64,000 nt of DNA, from assembly GCF_016919385.1 (NCBI RefSeq), contig NZ_CP070351.1, forward strand, positions 1,240,001 to 1,304,000, written 5' to 3'. Numbering within the stretch: the first letter of the stretch is position 1; every line of letters begins with the position of its first letter. The DNA comes from Gordonia sp. PDNC005. Lineage in GTDB: Bacteria; Actinomycetota; Actinomycetes; Mycobacteriales; Mycobacteriaceae. The notes under the pieces were generated by a model. The model ran no database searches. It saw only the letters and a list, made by a program, of their open reading frames with translations, and was not told the DNA's origin. Positions 25,601 to 33,050 of this stretch are shown in pieces. A program made the position numbers and the translations under genes.

Positions 25601-27159
25601 TCGCCCCCGTCGATCTGCTGTTCAACGGTGGTATCGGCACCTACATCAAGGCGTCCGACGAAGCCGACGCCGAGGTCGGCGACAAGGCGAACGATCCGAT
25701 CCGCGTCACCGGATCGCAGCTGCGTGTGAAGGTGGTCGGCGAAGGCGGCAACCTCGGTGTGACCGAGCACGGACGCATCGAGGCAGATCTGTCGGGAGTG
25801 CGGATCAACAGCGACGCACTGGACAACTCCGCCGGCGTCGACTGCTCCGATCACGAAGTGAACATCAAGGTCCTGCTCGACTCGCAGATCGCCTCCGGAG
25901 CTCTCGACGCGGACGATCGTGTGAGCTTCCTCGAGTCGATGACCGACGACGTCGCCGCGCTCGTGCTGGCCGACAACGTCGCGCAGAACGCCGAACTCGG
26001 CGTCGCGCGCGGGGCGGCTGTCGACGACGTCGAACTGCACGCCCGAATCCTGACTGAACTCGCCGAATCCGGAGTCGACCTGGCGTTGGAGGCGTTGCCG
26101 ACACCAGCCAAACTCCGCGCTCGGCGGGCCGGTGAACTCGGCAGAGGTCTCACCAGCCCCGAGCTCGCAACCGTGATGGCCCACGTCAAGCTGCTGACCA
26201 AGGGCAGGCTGCTCGCGTCGAACCTGCCGGACAACGACTTGTTCATCCCGCTGGCGGCCGCGTACTTCCCGGAGGCGGTCCGGGAACGGTTCGCCGACGG
26301 GATCGCGGGTCACCGGCTGCGCCGCGAGATCGTCACCACCTGTTTGGTGAACCAGATCGTCGACGATGGCGGCATCGCGCATCTGTTGACGATCGCCGAG
26401 TCGACCGGAGCCGACACGGGTGAGGGTGCACGCGGATTCGTCGTGTCCAACGACGTGTTCGGGCTCAGTGCGCTGATCGGCTCGATCCGCGGCCAGCGGA
26501 TTCCCGCCGTGACCGGCGACGCGATGACGTCGCGTGTGAGGAGGCTGCTGGCGACGTCGTCCCGCTGGTTGCTGGCACACCGCCCGCAGCCGCTCGCCAT
26601 CGCGGCCGAGGCCACTCGGTACAACGACGTTTCGGTGCTCGCCCCGAGACTTGGCGAGTGGCTGCGGCGCGCGAGTGCCGACACCGTCGAGGCGACGGTG
26701 TCCGAGTACACGGCCGCTGGCGTGGACACCGAGCTGGCTCGGGTCGTCGCCGAGGTCCCGTACCGGGTTCACCTGCTCGACGTGCACGACCTCGCCGAGA
26801 TCGAGGACCGTGATCCCGACGAGGTCGGCGACCTGCTGTTCGCGGTGCTCGACCACTTCGGGATCGACCGTCTGATCACGGCGGTCGACGGGCTGCCGCA
26901 CGGCGACCGTTGGGACCTGCTCGCCAGGGTGGCGCTGCACGATGACTTGCTCGCCGTGCTGCGGGGCCTCACCGGGTCGATTCTGGCGATGAGCGAACCC
27001 GACGAGACGTCGGAGCAGAAGATCTCCGAATGGTCGTCTGCACGCACCGCGCTGCTGCAGCGTGCAGGAGGGACGCTCGACGAGTTGACGGTGGCGGACA
27101 GCTGGGACATCGCCACGTTGTCGGTGGCGGTTCGGGCGTTGCGTAGTGTGATCGGGTAG
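22627..27159 (+). CDS. gdh: NAD-specific glutamate dehydrogenase (large, 180-kDa class)
   Basis: 1510 residues. It oxidatively deaminates glutamate to 2-oxoglutarate and ammonium with NAD+. Regulatory ACT-like regions precede residue 700; the catalytic core follows, with VHLRFGDVSRGGLRWSDR near 710, VKNAVIVPVGAKGGFV near 745 and GDMSGDVFGNGML near 890, then the NAD-binding domain. It is roughly 100 residues shorter than the M. tuberculosis enzyme as I recall it (1624), mainly in the N-terminal part. GTG at 22627 is used; GTG at 22636 has better SD spacing. This links to the nitrate genes: it moves nitrogen between glutamate and ammonium. Confidence 0.93.
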   Translation: MENVADLAERYGADVHDLAKAQVDMQFDRHRAVGAIRTPGEARVAATRLHDGTIELQVVVDDVPLLVESILTVVDEAGYTVVRTDHPRLAVARDADGRLDTVGARRDESWITVTTAPSPDADLDALATAVTATLHRVASVHADTDAMRERIAEVIAGLADAGADLEDVRLLEWLAARANFVGLGYRAATFESTAGEALGVWRDPDTPRPAPAVSGVAVDRAWLPTGVLRGQFPVLVRAAVGSVEHQFVGLIPATGLYQSVLDIPRVRTNVRAVLTGLDLEEDSYGGHAAVELLQTFPLVELMACTSDDLTRRISDLLDAQAGRSPRFQVRAGLDGHTISALVFMPREAYSTAVRTRVINIIKDAHGGHETDFTTRISQSSLAQLQVLMHVGTATVLDDQAGESCRAQLAAAVRTWDDHIRDRVSDDASLRLLGTVAERYRDERDPADATADLPIAAGLDSGDLHVAVDTPDSGAWTFTLYLCDRQAALTDVLPMLQSLGLTVEDEHPHVIDRPDGSRVWIYEFTVQPAPGVDVERTPDLPERVADAFRRMWRGEADIDGLGELVLRAGLSARWVAMLRTYARYLGQCGFGYTLAHIATVLGEQRDATAALVDLFEASFDPDSADDRRRVEASDRLDRHIAGILSLDADRVVSALAATVRATLRTTFYIDADGWTRPTIAVKLSTGDLAHAPAPRPKYEIFVHSPLVEGVHLRFGDVSRGGLRWSDRLEDFRTEILGLVKAQAVKNAVIVPVGAKGGFVVRRGPATRDEGIECYRAFIASLLQLTDDLDTATGAVLHPPRVVRRDGDDPYLVVAADKGTASFSDIANSVSAHYDFWLGDAFASGGSVGYDHKAMGITARGAWESVKRHFWEMGVDVQTQDFTAVGVGDMSGDVFGNGMLASRHTRLVAAFDHRHVFVDPNPDAASSYVERERLFRLPRSSWADYNTSLISAGGGVWPRDVKSIPISPQMRSALGLADDVTELSPPELLRSVLLAPVDLLFNGGIGTYIKASDEADAEVGDKANDPIRVTGSQLRVKVVGEGGNLGVTEHGRIEADLSGVRINSDALDNSAGVDCSDHEVNIKVLLDSQIASGALDADDRVSFLESMTDDVAALVLADNVAQNAELGVARGAAVDDVELHARILTELAESGVDLALEALPTPAKLRARRAGELGRGLTSPELATVMAHVKLLTKGRLLASNLPDNDLFIPLAAAYFPEAVRERFADGIAGHRLRREIVTTCLVNQIVDDGGIAHLLTIAESTGADTGEGARGFVVSNDVFGLSALIGSIRGQRIPAVTGDAMTSRVRRLLATSSRWLLAHRPQPLAIAAEATRYNDVSVLAPRLGEWLRRASADTVEATVSEYTAAGVDTELARVVAEVPYRVHLLDVHDLAEIEDRDPDEVGDLLFAVLDHFGIDRLITAVDGLPHGDRWDLLARVALHDDLLAVLRGLTGSILAMSEPDETSEQKISEWSSARTALLQRAGGTLDELTVADSWDIATLSVAVRALRSVIG

Positions 27160-27204
27160 GAGCGGCTGGTCCGACGGCCGCCGACCTTGAAGGGGGCCGC
27201 GGGA

Positions 27205-27687
27205 ATGACCGACCCGATTGCAGTGACCGACGCCGAACGTCGACTGTTCGACGACGGTGGCCGACGCACCGACTCCGGGTACGTCGTGTCGGTTCCGGTC
27301 CGATGGTCGGACATGGACGTCTACCAGCACATCAACCACGCCCGCATGGTGACGCTGTTGGAAGAGGCCCGCATTCCCTGGCTGTTCTACGACGACAAGC
27401 CGACAGTGCTGCTGCGCAAAGGCTGCCTCGTCGCCGACCTTCACGTGAAGTACCAGGGACAGATCCGGCATGACGAATCGCCGATCTCGGTGACGATGTA
27501 CGTCGAGCGGCTCCGGGCCGTCGACTTCACCGTCGGCTACGAGGTACGGCCCCGCGGGGCGGCTCTCGACTCGAAGCCCGCGGTCGTAGCGTCGACCCAG
27601 CTCGTGTCGTTCGACATCGACACGCAGCGTCCTCGCCGGATGACCCCCGAGGAGAAGGCGTACCTGTCGTCCTTCCAGCGGTCGTGA
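27205..27687 (+). CDS. Acyl-CoA thioesterase (4HBT, hot-dog fold)
   Basis: 160 residues. The motif RWSDMDVYQHINHARM near residue 35 carries the catalytic Asp and the Asn/His of 4-hydroxybenzoyl-CoA thioesterase-like enzymes. It hydrolyses an acyl-CoA to free acid and CoA; the substrate is unknown. ATG at 27205 follows AAGGGGG with 8-nt spacing. Corresponds in position to Rv2475c. Its stop overlaps the GTG of the next gene. Confidence 0.88.
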   Translation: MTDPIAVTDAERRLFDDGGRRTDSGYVVSVPVRWSDMDVYQHINHARMVTLLEEARIPWLFYDDKPTVLLRKGCLVADLHVKYQGQIRHDESPISVTMYVERLRAVDFTVGYEVRPRGAALDSKPAVVASTQLVSFDIDTQRPRRMTPEEKAYLSSFQRS

Positions 27688-28367
27688 CGATGTCCGCGCG
27701 CGGCGTCACGCCGCACCGGGAGTCCGATCGGGCCGATCTCGCAGCCTTCGTGGCCCGTGCTCGACGCGTGGACGACTCGGGTGTGCTGCGCATTCACGCG
27801 CGTCCCGACTCCCGAGTCGGCCTGTGGGTCCGCACGGGCTTCGACGTGCTCGCGACCCGATCGATCTTCGGCTCCGTCGAGCCCGGCGACGTGATCGCCG
27901 ATACCGCAGTCATGTCGTCGGCCCTCGCTGCGGGCGACGCCGTGATCGATGTGGGTGCGCCGCCGACGATCGCCTGGCAAGGCGCTCTCCCCGGCGCCGG
28001 CGGTTTCGTCCATGTGGACGACGTCCCTGCGCGCGATGTCATTGATCTCGCGCGCCGGGGCGCCGGTGTGGCGCGCGACGACTCGGGCGCACTCGGGCCC
28101 GCCTCGTCACTGCTGGATCAGAAGGTCCTGTCGGTCGTCGACGACGATGTGAGCGTCGACGTCACGATGCGCGCAGTCTTCGCACTCACGGCGATGGGTT
28201 TCGTCCGTGACGCTGCGGGCCGAGAGATCACGTCGGAGTCGCCGCTCGACGCGATCGCTCCAGACGAGCCGGTCCGCGTCCGCGCATCCGGCGCGTGGGC
28301 CCGCATCGACGCCCGCTTCGGTTCCGTCTACCAACGACGCTCGTCGCTGAACCTCAACGTCTCCTAG
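27684..28367 (+). CDS. Conserved hypothetical protein (Rv2474c-like)
   Basis: 227 residues, soluble, with no motif I recognise. Its position after gdh and the thioesterase matches M. tuberculosis Rv2474c, so it is probably a conserved but uncharacterised member of this operon. GTG at 27684 overlaps the thioesterase stop (GTGA). It converges on the alpha-glucosidase gene 25 nt away. Confidence 0.75.
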   Translation: MTMSARGVTPHRESDRADLAAFVARARRVDDSGVLRIHARPDSRVGLWVRTGFDVLATRSIFGSVEPGDVIADTAVMSSALAAGDAVIDVGAPPTIAWQGALPGAGGFVHVDDVPARDVIDLARRGAGVARDDSGALGPASSLLDQKVLSVVDDDVSVDVTMRAVFALTAMGFVRDAAGREITSESPLDAIAPDEPVRVRASGAWARIDARFGSVYQRRSSLNLNVS

Positions 28368-28392
28368 CTGCGACGCGTCGACCAACAGCCCG

Positions 28393-29991
28393 TCAGACGA
28401 GCCAGGCTGCGGTGTTCGGGGGAAGGAGGCCCGCGTCCAGAGGCGTGCTGACGAGAAGGACCTGCCCCGGAGGCAGGGGGACGGGGACGTCTGAGGCGTT
28501 GAGCGCGCAGATCAGTCCACCGGGACGACGGAAGGCGATGCACCCGTCCGGGGCGCCGTACCACTCGACGGTGTCGCCGGAGAACTCCGGCCGGTTGTAC
28601 CGCAGCTCGAGAGCTTGCCGGTACAGGGACAGCGTTGAGAAGATGTCTTCGAGCTGGGCTTCAACGGTCAGCGACGCCCACTCCGCCGGAATGGGCAGCC
28701 ACGTGTCGGCGGTGGAACTGAAGCCGAACGGCGGTTCCGTTCCCTCCCATGGCAGCGGTACGCGGCACTCGTCTCGTCCGCGGTCGGTGTGGCCGGAGTT
28801 CTCCCACACCGGGTCGACGAGCGCTTCGTCGGGCAGATCGGCGTTCGGCAGGCCGAGCTCGGCGCCGTTGTAGATGAACACGGTGCCGGGCAGAGCGAGC
28901 TCCACAAGCGCCATCGCCCGGGCGCGCAGCTCCCCGATTCTGGTGTCGCCCGCGGGCGCGTACCTCGACACCTCACGCGGCACGTCGTGATTCGACAGCG
29001 TCCAGGTAGGTGTCGCGCCGACGATTTCGGTCGCCGTCAACGACGACGCGATGGCGTCACGGATCTGGTCGCCGTCGAAGTCGACGGTCGCGAGACGGAA
29101 GTTGAATCCGAGGTGCAGTTCGTCCGGGCGGACGTACTTGGCGAACGCCTCATTCGACTCGACCCACACCTCGCCGACGTTGAACGTGCCCGGGTACTCG
29201 TCCATCACGGCGCGGATCGCACGGTGGATCGCATGCACGCCCTCGCGGTTGAAGCGTGGGTCGTCGTCGGTGTGCTTGAGGATCTCCGACGGATGCTCCA
29301 TGTCGGGAAGGCCTTCGGGTTTGGCCATTCCGTGGGAGACGTCGATCCGGAAGCCGTCGACGCCGCGGTCGAGCCAGAAGCGCATCGTGGTGCGCAGATC
29401 CTCGAGGACCTCGAGGTTGTCCCAGTTCAGGTCGGGCTGCTGCGGTGCGAACAGGTGCATGTACCACTGGCCCGGTGTGCCGTCGGGTTCAGTGATCCGG
29501 CTCCAGGCCGGGCCACCGAACACGCTCGTCCAGTTGTTCGGCGGGAGGGAACCGTCGTCGCCGAGACCGTCCCGGAAGATGTATCGCGCACGTTCACGGC
29601 TGCCGGGTCCGGCGGCCAGGGCGGCGACGAACCACGTGTGCTGGTCGCTGGTGTGGTTGGGGACGAGATCCATGGTCACCCGGATGTCGCGGTCGTGAGC
29701 GTCACGTACCAGCCGGTCGAAGACGGCGAGGTCGCCGAAAAGAGGATCCACATCGCGCGGGTCCGACACGTCGTAGCCGTGATCGGCCATGGGCGACCGC
29801 ATGATCGGCGACAGCCAGATCGCGTCGACGCCCAACAGCTCGAGATAGCCGAGCTTGTCGATGACGCCGGCGAGATCGCCGACTCCGTCACCATTGAGGT
29901 CCGAGAACGATCGCGGATACACCTGATAGACCACGGCGGACCGCCACCAGTCATCGGCCGGTCCGGAATTGCTCACGTACTGTTCGCTCAC
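28393..29991 (-). CDS. Alpha-glucosidase, GH13 family
   Basis: 532 residues, GH13 (alpha-amylase superfamily, oligo-1,6-glucosidase/alpha-glucosidase group). The N-terminus has VVYQVYPRSFSDLNGDGVGD; the catalytic residues are seen in DGFRIDVSHG (nucleophile Asp), NVGEVWVE (acid/base Glu) and LSNHDVPRE (Asp). It releases glucose from alpha-glucosides in the cytoplasm (no signal peptide). Start: GTG at 29991 or GTG at 29976; a GTACGTGAGC duplication puts a start codon in both copies. Equivalent in position to Rv2471 (aglA). Confidence 0.9.
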   Translation of the reverse strand: MSEQYVSNSGPADDWWRSAVVYQVYPRSFSDLNGDGVGDLAGVIDKLGYLELLGVDAIWLSPIMRSPMADHGYDVSDPRDVDPLFGDLAVFDRLVRDAHDRDIRVTMDLVPNHTSDQHTWFVAALAAGPGSRERARYIFRDGLGDDGSLPPNNWTSVFGGPAWSRITEPDGTPGQWYMHLFAPQQPDLNWDNLEVLEDLRTTMRFWLDRGVDGFRIDVSHGMAKPEGLPDMEHPSEILKHTDDDPRFNREGVHAIHRAIRAVMDEYPGTFNVGEVWVESNEAFAKYVRPDELHLGFNFRLATVDFDGDQIRDAIASSLTATEIVGATPTWTLSNHDVPREVSRYAPAGDTRIGELRARAMALVELALPGTVFIYNGAELGLPNADLPDEALVDPVWENSGHTDRGRDECRVPLPWEGTEPPFGFSSTADTWLPIPAEWASLTVEAQLEDIFSTLSLYRQALELRYNRPEFSGDTVEWYGAPDGCIAFRRPGGLICALNASDVPVPLPPGQVLLVSTPLDAGLLPPNTAAWLV

Positions 29992-30010
29992 GTACGCGAT
30001 TGTTTCACAG

Positions 30011-30403
30011 TCAGATGGGGCTGTTGATCAACGAATCGGCCGCCATCTCCATGTATTCGAGGAGTCGGGCTCGATGATCGTCGTCGAGGACGTCCGATTC
30101 GACGGTTCCTATCGCGATCCGCATGCATCGGAGCCAGGCGTCGCGCTCGAGGGGGCCGACCTTGTACGGGACGTGGCGCATGCGCAGTCGGGGGTGACCG
30201 CGTTCGTCCGAGTAGGTGTGCGGTCCACCCCAGTACTGTTCGAGGAACATGCGGAGGCGCCGTTCGGCCGGGCCCAGGTCCTCTTCGGGGTACATCGGTC
30301 GCAGGATCTCGTCGGACGCGACCTCCGCGTAGAACGCAGCGGTGATCCGCTCGAACGTCGCGTGGCCGCCGACCTCGTCGTAAAAGGTGCTCACAGCGCC
30401 CAT
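30011..30403 (-). CDS. glbO: Group II truncated hemoglobin
   Basis: 130 residues and very like mycobacterial Glb[36 protein letters not shown], and [13 protein letters not shown] with the proximal His. It binds O2 and NO and is thought to assist respiration or NO detoxification. ATG at 30403 matches the family length; ATG at 30415 would add MSWT. The gene ends 20 nt before the alpha-glucosidase start, the order seen in M. tuberculosis Rv2470-Rv2471. Confidence 0.92.
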   Translation of the reverse strand: MGAVSTFYDEVGGHATFERITAAFYAEVASDEILRPMYPEEDLGPAERRLRMFLEQYWGGPHTYSDERGHPRLRMRHVPYKVGPLERDAWLRCMRIAIGTVESDVLDDDHRARLLEYMEMAADSLINSPI

Positions 30404-30567
30404 TGTCCACGACATGAGTCGTCTGCGACGCCGACGGCCGTCGTCTACGACGCTGCGTAGGCCCTATTGCGACAACCGTCGGAGCCGTGAGCTAAATTGG
30501 TCAACGATGACCTGCACCTGGCGGGTCGTGTGCGCTCAACTCCAGGCGCGAGTCGAAAGGGTGGGGT

Positions 30568-30816
30568 GTGGACCAGCTCATAGTTCCCGTCGGTGTGACG
30601 GTCACCGCGCTGTGCGTGCTCTCAGTGATTCTGTGTGTCGTCGCGATGGCTTTCTCCTGGGGCGTCAAGCGTCCCGAGGTCAAGGAATACACGCTCGACC
30701 AGCGGTGGGACCGCGGCCCCGCGCTGTTCACCGCGACCGACATCGATCCGATGACTCTCGCCCGGCACACCGAGCCCGGCGACACCGAGGGAGGTTCCGC
30801 AAGTGGCAAGTGGTGA
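30568..30816 (+). CDS. Small single-helix membrane protein, CtaJ candidate
   Basis: 82 residues: one N-terminal membrane helix (about 7-30) then a conserved-looking soluble tail (KRPEVKEYTLDQRWDRGPALF). It overlaps the DUF5130 gene by 14 nt. A small membrane protein plus DUF5130 at this place in the genome corresponds, from memory, to accessory subunits CtaJ and CtaI of the mycobacterial cytochrome aa3 oxidase. That assignment is inference from position and form. Confidence 0.65.
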   Translation: MDQLIVPVGVTVTALCVLSVILCVVAMAFSWGVKRPEVKEYTLDQRWDRGPALFTATDIDPMTLARHTEPGDTEGGSASGKW

Positions 30817-31270
30817 CATCGCGCACGTCGATCCGGCGTCGCTCCCCATCGGTTCGGCCGTCACGTCCAGCGGTCGCGTGTCCGCGGCCCTCTACCCGGG
30901 CCAGGGATTCGGCACCCCGCCGCTGAGTCAGGACGACCTCATCCTGCTCGACGACACGCTCAAAGAGACCAGTGAAGTGGCCCGCGTGCGCTTCTCGGTC
31001 TTCATCGGCGACCTCGGCTCCGACGTCGTCGCAGGCGCGCGTGCTGCCCTCGCAAAGGCGCCCGAGCCCTACAACGGCGCTCTGCTGGCGGTCTCACCGA
31101 ACTCGCGCGACGTTGTCGTGGTGTCGGGTTCGGACGTCGCGGGTCGTGTCAACGATCGTGTCGCCGAACTCGGTGTCGCGGCTGCTCTCTCGGCGTTCAA
31201 GCAGGGTGAGCTCGTCGACGGCCTCGTCTCCGCGCTGCGCGTGATGGCCACTGCCGTCGCCCGCCCCTGA
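30803..31270 (+). CDS. DUF5130 protein, CtaI candidate
   Basis: 155 residues, a DUF5130 (TPM-like fold) protein: conserved LYPGQGFGTPPLSQDDLI near residue 30 and a C-terminal AALSAFKQGELVDGLVSAL. GTG at 30803 follows GAGG with 8-nt spacing and lies inside the previous gene, so the two are coupled. Corresponds in position to Rv2468c. Possibly a soluble accessory subunit of cytochrome aa3 oxidase; from memory only. Confidence 0.75.
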   Translation: MASGDIAHVDPASLPIGSAVTSSGRVSAALYPGQGFGTPPLSQDDLILLDDTLKETSEVARVRFSVFIGDLGSDVVAGARAALAKAPEPYNGALLAVSPNSRDVVVVSGSDVAGRVNDRVAELGVAAALSAFKQGELVDGLVSALRVMATAVARP

Positions 31271-31285
31271 TCTGACAAGTTCTCC

Positions 31286-31319
31286 ACGAAGGACCCCGAC
31301 CTGATGGTCGGGGTCCTTC
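31286..31319 (+). terminator. Strong terminator after DUF5130 gene
   Basis: Perfect 15-bp stem (31286-31300 and 31305-31319), TGAT loop, followed by TTTCTT: a classic intrinsic terminator, 15 nt past the stop. Confidence 0.9.
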
Positions 31320-31396
31320 GTTTCTTCGCTGCTCGTCGAGCCGCGTCCGAGGCGCTAACCCGAGGCCGCGTGTCGAAGCGTGCCGCCCCAGCAGAA

Positions 31397-33037
31397 TCAG
31401 GGCATCAACCGCGAGTAGGTCCGCGAGCGAAAGGCGCGAGTCCAGAGGACGTCGTCGCCGACGTCCCTGCCCTCGGCGACTAGTGACCGCTTCAGGATCT
31501 TGTTGGTCGCAGTCGAGGGAAGGTCTGCGGCGACTCGAACGTACCGCGGCCACGCTTTCGGCGACAGGTCGTCTTGGTCGGCCAAGAAGCGGCCGAATTG
31601 TTCGGGCGACAGGTCCGCATCGTCACGCAGGACGACCGCCGCCATCACTTCGTCGCCGACCGAGTCGGGGTCGGACGCCGGGTACACGGCGACCCGGCTG
31701 ATCGCGTCCAACCGCATCAGGATCCGTTCGATGGGCCCGGCGGTGAGGTTCTCGCCGTCCACCCGCAGCCAATCCGATGTCCGGCCTGCGAGGTAGAGAT
31801 ATCCGTCGGCGTCCTCGTAGGCGAGATCACCGGACCAGTACATGCCGCCGCGCATCCGTTCGGCGTTCGCTTCGGCGTTGTTGTAGTAGCCGGAGAAGAA
31901 TCCGGCGCCCGTGGTGTTCACGAGTTCGCCGATCGCGTCGTCCGGGTTGATCAGTACGTGATGCTCGTTGAACTCGGCCGTCGCGCATCGCCGTGCGGTG
32001 TCGGAGTTGTACACCGCGACGCCGTCGAGACCACGTCCGATCGATCCGGGAGGGGTCGTCTCGTCCCGGGTGATGATGACGGCGTTCTCAGTCGAACCGA
32101 ATGCGTCCATGACATGGGTGCCGAAGCGGCGGGCGAATTCGGTGATGTCGCGTTCGGAGCCCTCGTTTCCGAAGGCGACGCGCAGCGGGTTGTCGGCGTC
32201 GTCCGGGCGAGGAGGCGTGGCCAGCACATACGACAGCGGCTTGCCGACGTAGTTCATGTACGTGACGCCGTAGCGGCGGAGGTCGTCGACGAAGCGAGTC
32301 GCCGAGAACCGAGCCGGCACAAGAGTCCCGCCAGCGTTGAGGGCGGGGGAGAAGCCGCCTGCGATGGCGTTCGAATGGAAGAGTGGCATCGACAGGTAGA
32401 ACACGTCGTCGCCGGTCAGCTCAAATCGCTGTGCGAGATTGCTGCCCGCGAACAGCACCATGAGATGCGACACGAGAACGGCTTTCGGTTCACCGCTGGT
32501 GCCGGAGGTGAAGATCATCATGAACGGGTCCGTCATCTCGACGGTTCGGACCGGTGTCAGTTCCGGTGCGGAGTCGACTTCGGCGGACCACGACCGCGAA
32601 TCGACGTCGATCACGATGACTCCGGGCAGATCGAGACCGTCGAGGAGAACCCGATGTTCAGTGTCGACGAGCAGCAGTTGCGCGTCTGATCGTGCGACAT
32701 CGCCCGCGAGCGCAGCACCCCGTCTGGTGTTGTTGACGCCGCACAGCACGTATCCGCCTGCCGCCGCACCTGCCAACGCCACGAGCATGTCGGGGGTGTT
32801 CCCGAGGAGTGCGGCGACGTGCGGGGGTCGCGTGGGGTCGAGTCGTCCGATCACGGCGGACGCGTGCCGCCGTGATCGGCCGATGTACTCGGGCCACGAC
32901 CACTCGACAAGAACGCCGGTGTCGGCGTGCGTGAAACGCACTGCGACACCGGCGGTCTCGGCTCGCTGCCCGATCAATTCCTGGACAGTTTGGGGCGAGC
33001 GGAGCGACGGGGGATGTGACTGCGCCATACGGCGCAT
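31397..33037 (-). CDS. Fatty-acyl-CoA synthetase (FadD-like)
   Basis: 546 residues, an AMP-forming acyl-CoA ligase. The phosphate-binding motif IFTSGTSGEPKAV lies near residue 172, then DAFGSTE near 315, YWSGDLAYEDADGYLYLAGR near 410, and the catalytic Lys in TNKILKRSL near the C-terminus. It activates a carboxylic acid to its CoA ester; chain length is not clear. It follows pepN on the same strand by 13 nt. Start: ATG at 33037 or 33028, neither with a strong SD. Confidence 0.87.
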   Translation of the reverse strand: MRRMAQSHPPSLRSPQTVQELIGQRAETAGVAVRFTHADTGVLVEWSWPEYIGRSRRHASAVIGRLDPTRPPHVAALLGNTPDMLVALAGAAAGGYVLCGVNNTRRGAALAGDVARSDAQLLLVDTEHRVLLDGLDLPGVIVIDVDSRSWSAEVDSAPELTPVRTVEMTDPFMMIFTSGTSGEPKAVLVSHLMVLFAGSNLAQRFELTGDDVFYLSMPLFHSNAIAGGFSPALNAGGTLVPARFSATRFVDDLRRYGVTYMNYVGKPLSYVLATPPRPDDADNPLRVAFGNEGSERDITEFARRFGTHVMDAFGSTENAVIITRDETTPPGSIGRGLDGVAVYNSDTARRCATAEFNEHHVLINPDDAIGELVNTTGAGFFSGYYNNAEANAERMRGGMYWSGDLAYEDADGYLYLAGRTSDWLRVDGENLTAGPIERILMRLDAISRVAVYPASDPDSVGDEVMAAVVLRDDADLSPEQFGRFLADQDDLSPKAWPRYVRVAADLPSTATNKILKRSLVAEGRDVGDDVLWTRAFRSRTYSRLMP

Positions 33038-33050
33038 TGTGGCACAGGTC

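Noticed and set aside
24961..27471. 836-codon frame antisense to glutamate dehydrogenase
   Set aside because: Shadow; His/Arg/Val-rich composition with no recognisable domain.
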